Shown here one piece after another: positions 1-5,140 of a stretch of 11,613 bases of DNA. The position numbers and the translations under genes were made by a program. This stretch comes from Cytophagales bacterium (lineage in GTDB: Bacteria; Bacteroidota; Bacteroidia; Cytophagales; ES-bin-26): contig JACMKY010000175.1 of NCBI GenBank assembly GCA_014379925.1, forward strand, positions 1-11,613. Reading direction: 5' to 3'. The notes beneath the pieces are model-generated. The model ran no database searches. It saw nothing but the letters and a program-made list of their open reading frames with translations, and was not told where the DNA came from. Position 1 is the first letter of the stretch. The number at the start of each line of letters is the position of its first letter.

Positions 1-2
1 AT

Positions 3-32
3 GATGTAGTCGAACTGCCCGTAATGCGGTGA
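3..32 (+). CDS. Possible C-terminal tail of a gene entering from the left edge
   Basis: Reading from base 3 gives nine sense codons (DVVELPVMR) and then a TGA at 30-32. The composition is protein-like and a strong terminator-like hairpin follows about 90 bases later, which is what one would expect after the 3' end of a plus-strand gene. The stretch is far too short to assign a family. Other frames also end early (TAG at 7-9), and the minus strand is open here too, so this is only a suggestion. Confidence 0.25.
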   Translation, partial: DVVELPVMR

Positions 33-123
33 AAACTTGAGAATAATCAAAGGCAATCTTCCAATTCCTCTCCCGTAAGAACCTTGGGCGAAGACCCTGG
101 GGCTTTAAAATTTGTCCTTACCC

Positions 124-163
124 AAACGCAAAAGTCAGGCTTGAAAGCCTGACTTTTGCGTTT
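124..163 (+). terminator. Perfect 17-bp hairpin, probable terminator
   Basis: Bases 124-140 and 147-163 are exact reverse complements around a 6-base loop (TTGAAA). The stem starts with AAACGC and ends with GCGTTT, so it has an A-side and a T-side and could work in both directions. It probably ends transcription of whatever gene lies to the left. The following bases 164-314 contain no gene I can support and no clear Bacteroidota promoter. Confidence 0.7.
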
Positions 164-314
164 ACTGTTCAATATTTCAGCTATCCACCGCAATCGCCCG
201 ATTGAAAGTTTTGATGAAGCGGTTGCATCGATGCCCGACGGATACAGTTCCGTGGCCGGTTCCGTGGGTTTGGTTTTTTTTCCTACCTTCCCGTTCTAAA
301 CCAATTCGAAAACC

Positions 315-1121
315 ATGTTCCGCAACCTCTCTTTGTGTTTCTGCTCGCTGCTGTGCCTAAGCGTTCAAGCTTCCTTTGCCCAGCAAACCACGTTGGAGCG
401 GCTGGAAAAATCACCCCGTCACCAGGAGTGGGTCACCATTCAGCAGGGAGAACGGCGGGTGCAGGCCTTCGTGGTTTACCCGGAAGTGAAAGCCAAAGCC
501 ACTGCCGTGATCGTCATCCACGAAAACCGGGGGCTCAACGACTGGGCGAGAAGCCTGGCCGACCAGGTGGCCGAAGCCGGCTACATCGCCATTGCCCCGG
601 ACCTGTTGTCGGGCCTGGCACCCGGCGGCGGCAAGACGGCGGACTTTCCCAACCCCGACGCCGCCCGGGAAGCGCTTTATAAACTAACGCCCGAGCAGGT
701 AACCGCCGACCTGGGGGCCGTGCGCCAATACGTGGCCAAGCTACCCGCTGCCAACGGAAAGGTGGCGGTGATGGGCTTCTGTTGGGGAGGCGGACAGTGC
801 TTCCGATTTGCCACCAACCAACCGGACCTGGCGGCGGCCTTCGTCTTCTACGGCACCGGACCCGAAGACCAGGCGGCCGTTCAACGGATCAAGACGCCCG
901 TCTACGGTTTCTACGGGGGCGACGACGCCCGCGTCAACGCGACCATCCCCGCTTCGGAAGCGTTGATGAAGACCGCCGGGAAGAAGTACGAGCCGGTGGT
1001 CTACGAAGGGGCGGGGCACGGCTTCATGCGGGCGGGCGAAGAGCCCGACGCAACCGAAGCCAACCGGAAAGCCCGGACCGAAGCCTGGAATCGGTTGAAG
1101 GTGATCCTCCCGCGTCTCTGA
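315..1121 (+). CDS. Exported dienelactone hydrolase family protein (alpha/beta hydrolase)
   Basis: The 268-residue protein has an N-terminal signal peptide (about residues 1-23, cleavage near FAQ|Q) followed by one dienelactone-hydrolase domain. The nucleophile is Cys156 in GFCWGG, the acid is in GGDD (203-204) and the base is His235 in GAGHGF. HENRGL (69-74) carries the conserved Glu70 that interacts with the nucleophilic Cys in this family. Length fits a secreted DLH of about 245 mature residues. Such enzymes hydrolyse lactones or esters, but the Bacteroidota exported forms have no settled substrate, so the biological reaction is not predicted. The ATG follows an A-rich stretch, which suits Bacteroidota initiation. 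It sits alone: 161 bases separate it from the next plus-strand gene, and I see no clear terminator after it. Confidence 0.93.
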   Translation: MFRNLSLCFCSLLCLSVQASFAQQTTLERLEKSPRHQEWVTIQQGERRVQAFVVYPEVKAKATAVIVIHENRGLNDWARSLADQVAEAGYIAIAPDLLSGLAPGGGKTADFPNPDAAREALYKLTPEQVTADLGAVRQYVAKLPAANGKVAVMGFCWGGGQCFRFATNQPDLAAAFVFYGTGPEDQAAVQRIKTPVYGFYGGDDARVNATIPASEALMKTAGKKYEPVVYEGAGHGFMRAGEEPDATEANRKARTEAWNRLKVILPRL

Positions 1122-1215
1122 CCAGCCGGAGGATCAGAAAAATCTTTGGTTGATGAGAATTTTCCGGAAGGCAGCCTGGCTTCCTAAAAACCGTCTCCTG
1201 AGAAACACACCCGCG

Positions 1216-1227
1216 TGTTAGGTAACA
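1216..1227. promoter_or_regulatory. Short palindrome TGTTA-N2-TAACA upstream of the Crp/Fnr gene
   Basis: TGTTAGGTAACA is a perfect inverted repeat of two 5-base half sites separated by GG, 55 bases before the GTG start of the regulator. Crp/Fnr proteins bind two-fold symmetric sites and often control their own gene, so this could be an operator. The half sites are short and the match does not extend outward, so chance is a real alternative. Confidence 0.25.
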
Positions 1228-1282
1228 GCGCTTCGGGGGATAAACGCGAAACGTAGCAGCCGTTGTCAACTTAATTGCCTGC

Positions 1283-1876
1283 GTGAATAACCCGGAAGCG
1301 TACGCATTGCTGAGAAAGCACGTAGAAAACTTCGCGGGAATTCCTGATCGGGATTGGGCGTTGCTGCTGCCTCACCTCCAAATAAAAAAATTAAGGAAAC
1401 ACCAGTTCTTTGCTCAGGAGGGAAAGAAAGCTGCGGAAGTAGGGTTGGTTCTGGAAGGGATGTTTCGTCAGTATTACACCAAAGACAGTGAGGAAAAAAC
1501 AACCTACTTCTTTTTTGAAAACCACTTCCTTAGCGCTTACATCAGCTGCATCACCGACAAACCTTCCTTGATCACGATTGAGGCATTAAGCGACAGCGTC
1601 TGCGTAACATTCCCTTACCGAATCCTGCGTCAGCTATTTGACAAAAGCCTGGCTTGGCAAAAATTCGGCAGGCTGATGGCTGAATACCTGACCATTGGCT
1701 TGGAAGAACGGATGGCGAGTCTTTTATTGAAAAGCCCGGAAGAACGTTACGTGGATTTGCTGGTCGGCAATAAGAAGAAAATCCTCGAAAGAGTGCCCCA
1801 GCACTACATCGCCAGTTACTTAGGGGTGACGCCCGTGAGCCTGAGTCGTATCCGCAACCGGGTGCTTAAAAAATAA
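1283..1876 (+). CDS. Crp/Fnr family transcriptional regulator
   Basis: The 197-residue protein has the two-part layout of small Bacteroidota Crp/Fnr regulators. A cyclic-nucleotide-binding-type beta barrel spans about 25-115, with FAQEGKKA and VLEGMFRQYY matching its early strands. A linking helix (about 125-150) leads to a C-terminal helix-turn-helix at 171-197 (VPQHYIASYLGVTPVSLSRI). The barrel lacks the usual cAMP phosphate-binding cassette and there is no cysteine cluster for an iron-sulfur centre, so the signal is unknown. No ATG exists in this frame before the domain: the reading frame is open back to a TAA at 1241 and GTG at 1283 is the best start. The next gene is an SRPBCC protein on the same strand with its own promoter-like element; regulators of this type often control an adjacent gene, but that is inference. 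Confidence 0.9.
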   Translation: MNNPEAYALLRKHVENFAGIPDRDWALLLPHLQIKKLRKHQFFAQEGKKAAEVGLVLEGMFRQYYTKDSEEKTTYFFFENHFLSAYISCITDKPSLITIEALSDSVCVTFPYRILRQLFDKSLAWQKFGRLMAEYLTIGLEERMASLLLKSPEERYVDLLVGNKKKILERVPQHYIASYLGVTPVSLSRIRNRVLKK

Positions 1877-1908
1877 GGCAAGGGGGTTTGTTATCTTTTG
1901 TTATCGTT

Positions 1909-1935
1909 TTGAATCTGGTGGCGAACCTAATTTTG
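1909..1935 (+). promoter_or_regulatory. Bacteroidota-type promoter for the SRPBCC gene
   Basis: TAATTTTG at 1928-1935 matches the Bacteroidota -7 consensus TAnnTTTG exactly. A TTTTG ending at 1911 gives the -33 TTG with a 16-base spacer, slightly shorter than the usual 17-23. Transcription would begin near 1941-1943. That makes the GTG at 1949 an unlikely start codon and favours a downstream ATG for the SRPBCC gene. Confidence 0.5.
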
Positions 1936-2035
1936 CATCGTCTGATCGGTGACAAAGATCAGTGCAGAATTAATGCAAACCACGCCCGCGATTTGGGTAA
2001 AGCTACCGGGATCAAAGGCTCAAAACGCAACAACG

Positions 2036-2473
2036 ATGAAAACCCCGACCAATCCCCAGGCCCCGGTCCGGTGCAGCCGAACCATTGTCATTCAAGCGCC
2101 CGCACCGCACGTGTGGGTCATTCTTACCGACATCAATCATTGGGCAGCCTGGCAGACCGACATCACCCAACCAGCGTTGAATGGTCAATTGCAACCCGCC
2201 GCCACGTTCGGGTGGAAAACGGGGGGTGCTAAAATTCAGTCCATTCTTCACACCGTTCAGCCAAATCGTTATTTTGGCTGGACTGGAAAAACCTTTGGCC
2301 TGTACGCTATTCACAACTGGACCCTAACGGAAGGAAAGGGCACCACCCAAGTTTCGGTGGATGAAAGCATGGAAGGTTTCTTGGCCACCATTTTCAAAAA
2401 GTCATTCAACAAGAACCTTGAAAAAGGAATGGATCGTTGGCTTCAGTTGCTGAAAGCGGAATGCGAGAAATAA
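2036..2473 (+). CDS. SRPBCC (START-like) domain protein
   Basis: The 145-residue product is one helix-grip SRPBCC domain of the polyketide cyclase/AHSA1-like type. The opening strand and helix (SRTIVIQAPAPHVWVILTDI, about 14-33) are followed by HWAAWQTDI, a central sheet with YFGWTGKTFGLYAIHNWTL, and a long C-terminal helix ending in WLQLLKAECEK. These proteins hold a hydrophobic ligand in a cavity; no ligand can be named here. The frame is open further upstream, with GTG at 1949 and ATG at 1973. I chose ATG 2036 because it follows an A-rich stretch, the domain starts soon after it, and the promoter-like element at 1928-1935 leaves no useful leader for the GTG. It lies 159 bases after the Crp/Fnr gene, and its stop codon touches a strong hairpin. 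Confidence 0.82.
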   Translation: MKTPTNPQAPVRCSRTIVIQAPAPHVWVILTDINHWAAWQTDITQPALNGQLQPAATFGWKTGGAKIQSILHTVQPNRYFGWTGKTFGLYAIHNWTLTEGKGTTQVSVDESMEGFLATIFKKSFNKNLEKGMDRWLQLLKAECEK

Positions 2474-2532
2474 TTCCCCCAGGCTTCCCTGGTTCAAGCG
2501 TACGTGCTAGAACCAGGGAAGCCTAGGGGAAT
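2473..2532 (+). terminator. Long 23-bp hairpin after the SRPBCC gene
   Basis: Bases 2473-2495 pair with 2510-2532 with a single mismatch (C2480 opposite A2525) around a 14-base loop. The stem is GC-rich, begins at the last base of the TAA stop codon and has no long T tract after it. It probably terminates or protects the SRPBCC transcript. Bases 2533-2693 beyond it hold no gene I can support. Confidence 0.6.
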
Positions 2533-2548
2533 CTCAAACCGAAGAAGT

Positions 2549-2574
2549 TTTGGGTGACCAGGCTAACACCCAAA
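2549..2574. terminator. Second, smaller hairpin between convergent genes
   Basis: TTTGGGTG (2549-2556) and CACCCAAA (2567-2574) are perfect complements around a 10-base loop. It lies between the SRPBCC gene and the 3' end of the minus-strand sigma operon, where terminators for both are expected. There is no T tract, so the role is uncertain. A weaker 6-bp stem (2664-2669 with 2677-2682) lies closer to the operon's last stop codon. Confidence 0.3.
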
Positions 2575-2693
2575 GTGTCGCTTATTCTTTTGACAAGGAG
2601 TTATTGGTGATGTAGTGGGCGATTTGAGTTAAATGAACGAGTAAAAGGAGAGTTGCTAGCCAAGTGATTGATACTTAATCACCAACAGTTGAT

Positions 2694-3146
2694 TTAATTC
2701 GGGTTTCTCGGGCTGGTCCTTCGTTCCCGCAGCGTTTTGAGGAGTTCTTCCCGAAAGTCCTGCTCGGTCTTGTACAACTCGGTCAGTTGGCGGGGATTGA
2801 TTACTTTCAGAAACTTGGTCAGGTACTCCTTTTCCAGGTCCACTTCCTGCTGCTTCAGGCTCATCAATTCTTTCAAGTTATTCATCAAGGCATCGTCCGG
2901 GGCGGTGAGGGCCGTATTTGCCGATTTGAGTTTGCGCAGCGACTGCCGGATTTGCTGCTTCTTGTCCTCGTAGGCGTTGTACACCGGCCAGAAGGTGGAT
3001 GCCTGCTCCGAAGTCAGGTTCAACCGGTTGGTGATGAACCCAATTTTGGCGGTTTCGATCCGTTCCCTGCTGGCTTGGCGATTTTGGGCCAATCCCGCCG
3101 TACTTACCAGCAGGCACCATCCCAATAAAAGATGCGTTCGTTTCAT
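2694..3146 (-). CDS. Spy/CpxP-like periplasmic protein, last gene of the ECF sigma operon
   Basis: The 150-residue protein has a signal peptide (about residues 1-20, ending STAGLAQ) and a mature part that is almost all charged alpha helix. It carries the pattern NLTSEQASTFWPVYNAYEDK near residue 43 and a second helical repeat, INPRQLTELYKTEQDF, near 117. The LTxEQ motif and Spy-like length point to the LTXXQ/Spy family of periplasmic chaperone and stress proteins. In Bacteroidota, proteins of this shape next to an ECF sigma factor are often annotated as 'sensor of ECF-type sigma factor'. It is downstream of the sigma and membrane-protein genes on the same strand, 41 bases after the latter, so co-transcription is likely. 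A role in sensing envelope stress is inference from the context. Confidence 0.82.
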   Translation of the reverse strand: MKRTHLLLGWCLLVSTAGLAQNRQASRERIETAKIGFITNRLNLTSEQASTFWPVYNAYEDKKQQIRQSLRKLKSANTALTAPDDALMNNLKELMSLKQQEVDLEKEYLTKFLKVINPRQLTELYKTEQDFREELLKTLRERRTSPRNPN

Positions 3147-3187
3147 CGTAGCTTTTACTCGTTTTCCCTTTCCCCCACTGCGTTCAG

Positions 3188-3673
3188 TCAGATGAGGTCT
3201 TCCATATCCGTCTCGTCCACGTGCCTGCGCAGTTCATCCTCGGAAATATCCAATGGCTGGAACAGCGCCTCTTCCAAAGGAAATCCGGCGCTGGAAGCGG
3301 TTTCAATCAGTTCCTGTTGCGTGATGTCGCTCTCTTCCAGGTACGTGATGATCTCCTGGTTGCTCACAGTGGCCAGGGTTGCGGGCGCGGTTGGGGTTCG
3401 GTTAAACCACCACGCACCCAGCAGCACCAGCACCACGCTGGCGAAGGCCACTGTTCGTCCGACCCACCCGAATGAGAAGCCTACCTGACGTCGGGTCTGC
3501 GCGACTCGGGTCTGCGCGACTCGGGTCTGCGCGACTCGGGTCTGCGCGACTCGGGTCTGAATGAGGGTGGGCAGGGCATCGAAATACCCTTCCGGCACCG
3601 TAAAGACAGTCTGCTTGCTGAGGTTTTCCAGCTTTATCGGGGTTTTCCCCGAAGGATCCAAAGGCGTTTCCAT
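3188..3673 (-). CDS. Single-pass membrane protein, putative anti-sigma factor
   Basis: The 161-residue product lies between the sigma and Spy-like genes, the usual place for an anti-sigma factor. It has an N-terminal cytoplasmic part containing FTVPEGYFDALP (24-35), a motif seen in many Bacteroidota proteins encoded just after ECF sigma genes. One membrane segment follows at about 74-90 and then an acidic C-terminal tail (105-161) that would lie in the periplasm. There is no HxxxCxxC zinc motif, so it is not a ZAS-type anti-sigma factor. Residues 39-61 are perfect TRVAQ repeats. The frame is open to a TTG at 3736; ATG 3673 is chosen because the family motif starts soon after it and the TTG would begin right at the sigma stop codon. 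Anti-sigma function is inferred from context only. Confidence 0.78.
   Translation of the reverse strand: METPLDPSGKTPIKLENLSKQTVFTVPEGYFDALPTLIQTRVAQTRVAQTRVAQTRVAQTRRQVGFSFGWVGRTVAFASVVLVLLGAWWFNRTPTAPATLATVSNQEIITYLEESDITQQELIETASSAGFPLEEALFQPLDISEDELRRHVDETDMEDLI
3491..3559. repeat. Perfect 15-bp coding tandem repeat, 4.6 copies
   Basis: The unit TCGGGTCTGCGCGAC occurs four times without any mismatch (3491-3505, 3506-3520, 3521-3535, 3536-3550), followed by nine bases of a fifth copy. Read on the minus strand each unit encodes five residues of the TRVAQ series. The unit length is a multiple of three, so copy-number changes by slippage would lengthen or shorten the linker before the membrane segment without breaking the frame. 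Confidence 0.95.
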
Positions 3674-3739
3674 CCCGATTGTCAATTCCCGTTGTGATGT
3701 ACTGAAATTCCCTGTCTGACGATTTCCGGCGAACAAGGT

Positions 3740-4279
3740 TTAATTCTTACTTACGTATTCCTCAATCTTTTTCACGGCCAGGTGGTAAGATGCTTTCAAT
3801 GCCCCCACCGACGTGCCCAGTATCTGCGAAATTTCCTCGTACTTCAATTCGTCGTAGTATTTCATGTTGAAGACCAGCCGCTGTTTAGGGGGCAGTTTAA
3901 GCAGTGCTTTCTGCAGTTTCAGCTGGATTTCGTCGCCGCTGATCAGCGGATCGTCTTCCAGCTTGCCCATCAACTCGGCCTCCACGTCGCCGATGGGCAG
4001 AAAGAAGCGCTTTTTCTTCTTGTTGAGAAAGTTCAGGCATTCGTTGGTGGCAATGCGGTAGAGCCAGGTGTAAAGCTGCGAATCACCCCGGAAATTGTCC
4101 AGGCTGTTCCAAACCTTGATGAACACTTCCTGGGTGAGGTCGTTGCTGTCGTCGTGGTCGATGACCATCTTGCGGATGTGCCAATAGATTTTCTGCTGGT
4201 ATTGCCGCACCAGCAGGTTGAAAGCGTAGTGCTTGCTTTCCGGACAACGAAATTTTTTGAGCAGTTCCTGATCCTCCAT
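3740..4279 (-). CDS. ECF-type RNA polymerase sigma-70 factor
   Basis: The 179-residue protein contains both sigma domains needed by an ECF factor. Region 2 spans about 21-88, with DDSNDLTQEVFIKVW (core binding and -10 recognition) and YTWLYRIATNECLNFL. Region 4 spans about 121-176, with LPPKQRLVFNMKYYDELKYEEI and the HTH ILGTSVGALKASYHLAVKKI. No extra C-terminal domain is present. The frame is open to a TTG at 4375, but the extra residues do not resemble the family and ATG 4279 begins MEDQELLKKF, a normal N-terminus for this group. It is the first gene of a three-gene minus-strand operon with a membrane protein and a Spy-like protein, suggesting response to an envelope signal. No confident promoter was found between 4280 and 4505. 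Confidence 0.93.
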   Translation of the reverse strand: MEDQELLKKFRCPESKHYAFNLLVRQYQQKIYWHIRKMVIDHDDSNDLTQEVFIKVWNSLDNFRGDSQLYTWLYRIATNECLNFLNKKKKRFFLPIGDVEAELMGKLEDDPLISGDEIQLKLQKALLKLPPKQRLVFNMKYYDELKYEEISQILGTSVGALKASYHLAVKKIEEYVSKN

Positions 4280-4505
4280 CCCGTGCGGTTCCGGCCGTGA
4301 ACTGGTTCGTACTTCCCGCTCTTTCAAGCCTTGCTTTATTTTGTCGGATTCCGGACTTGGCTGGTAAGACGCCAAACCAATGTGTAGCCAATCCGCCCCC
4401 CTCGGACAAAACCATTGGCAAAAGGTTTAACGAGCGTGAAGAAACAACCCGACCGGTAAAAGGCTATGGAAGGCAAAGCGGAACCGGGACAATCCGCGGG
4501 CACCC

Positions 4506-4955
4506 CTACTTGAGAATCTGTTTGGCGTGGTCGCGCGTATCCACTTTGCCGATGATATCCGTGATGATGCCGTTCTCGTCGATGAGGAACGTCGTGCGCT
4601 CCGTGCCCAGGTATTTCCGGCCGTACATGGCCTTTTCCTTCCACACGTCGTAGAGTTCGACGATTTTCCGGTCGGTGTCGGCAATGAGCGGGAAGGGAAG
4701 CCCGTATTTTTCAATGAACTTTTGGTGGGATTTCCCATTGTCGGTGCTTACGCCGATCACTTCGAAGCCCACCCCGCGCAGTTCCTCGTAGTTGTCGCGC
4801 AGGTTGCAGGCCTGGGCCGTGCAGCCGGGCGTGTCGTCCTTGGGATAGAAGTACAAGATTACTTTCCGGCCCCGGTAGCCGTACAGGTTGATGGCGTTGC
4901 CGTTCTGGTCTTCGCCCGTGAAATCCGGGGCTTCGTCGCCAATGCGTAGGTCCAT
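4506..4955 (-). CDS. bcp: Thioredoxin-dependent peroxiredoxin, Bcp type
   Basis: The 149-residue protein is a complete Bcp/PrxQ peroxiredoxin that reduces peroxides and is recycled by thioredoxin in the cytoplasm. The peroxidatic Cys45 lies in FYPKDDTPGCTAQAC, and the second cysteine five residues later (Cys50) is the usual resolving cysteine of the PrxQ alpha type. GVSTDNGKSHQKF, GLPFPLIADTDRKIVELYDVW and RTTFLIDENGII are typical later motifs. The longer open frame up to 5102 is rejected: residues before MDLRIGDEAPDF would be encoded by intergenic repeats, and ATG 4955 fits the family's N-terminus. Only three bases separate this ATG from an array of octamer repeats, so that array may influence translation. 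No T-tract terminator was found after the gene. Confidence 0.95.
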   Translation of the reverse strand: MDLRIGDEAPDFTGEDQNGNAINLYGYRGRKVILYFYPKDDTPGCTAQACNLRDNYEELRGVGFEVIGVSTDNGKSHQKFIEKYGLPFPLIADTDRKIVELYDVWKEKAMYGRKYLGTERTTFLIDENGIITDIIGKVDTRDHAKQILK

Positions 4956-4958
4956 AGG

Positions 4959-4998
4959 GAGTTTATGAGTAAGGGAGTTTATGAGTTTATGAGTAGCG
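4959..4998. repeat. Octamer array (GAGTTTAT type), start-proximal arm of an inverted pair
   Basis: Five 8-base units are in perfect phase: GAGTTTAT, GAGTAAGG, GAGTTTAT, GAGTTTAT, GAGTAGCG. Bases 4959-4994 match the reverse complement of 5101-5136 at 34 of 36 positions, so the two arrays form an inverted pair with a 106-base gap. This arm ends three bases upstream of the bcp ATG on the minus strand. Just inside it is a palindrome, GATGCATTGCATC (5001-5013). Confidence 0.88.
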
Positions 4999-5100
4999 TT
5001 GATGCATTGCATCGCCGGATGATTTGAAAGTTGAAGGAGTGAACGGAGAATTGAGTTCCTTCTGGCTGGTATTTTCTGGTTTCTCACGCTTACTTTTCTC

Positions 5101-5140
5101 ACTCATAGACTCATAAACTCCTTTACTCATAAACTCATAC
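5101..5140. repeat. Octamer array, inverted arm overlapping the M23 stop codon
   Basis: On the minus strand this reads as GAGTTTAT, GAGTAAAG, GAGTTTAT, GAGTCTAT, GAGT, the same order of units as the array at 4959-4998. It differs from that arm only at two of 36 positions. The first units overlap the 3' end of the M23 peptidase gene: its last residues and its TGA stop (5127-5129) are made from repeat sequence. Confidence 0.88.

Noticed and set aside
153..299. Plus-strand open frame of 49 codons before the dienelactone hydrolase gene
   Set aside because: It starts right after a stop inside the terminator, has no convincing start codon and ends in low-complexity residues encoded by a T-run. A 38-codon minus-strand frame ending at 177 looks equally plausible, so neither is supported.
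2582..2673. Minus-strand frame of about 30 codons ending at 2582, with a protein-like tail (HLTQIAHYITNNSLSKE)
   Set aside because: It has no ATG, is bounded by a stop just upstream and shows no family I recognise. It might be a gene remnant, but the evidence is too thin to list.
3491..3559. CRISPR-like array
   Set aside because: The 15-bp units are directly adjacent with no spacers and lie inside a coding frame; it is a coding tandem repeat.
4956..5102. N-terminal extension of the peroxiredoxin up to 5102
   Set aside because: The extra residues translate the octamer repeats and do not resemble any peroxiredoxin leader; Bcp proteins begin close to MDLRIGDEAPDF.
4959..5140. Insertion sequence or transposon with terminal inverted repeats
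   Set aside because: No transposase or other coding capacity lies between the arms, and no target-site duplication can be seen. A non-autonomous element cannot be excluded but is not shown.
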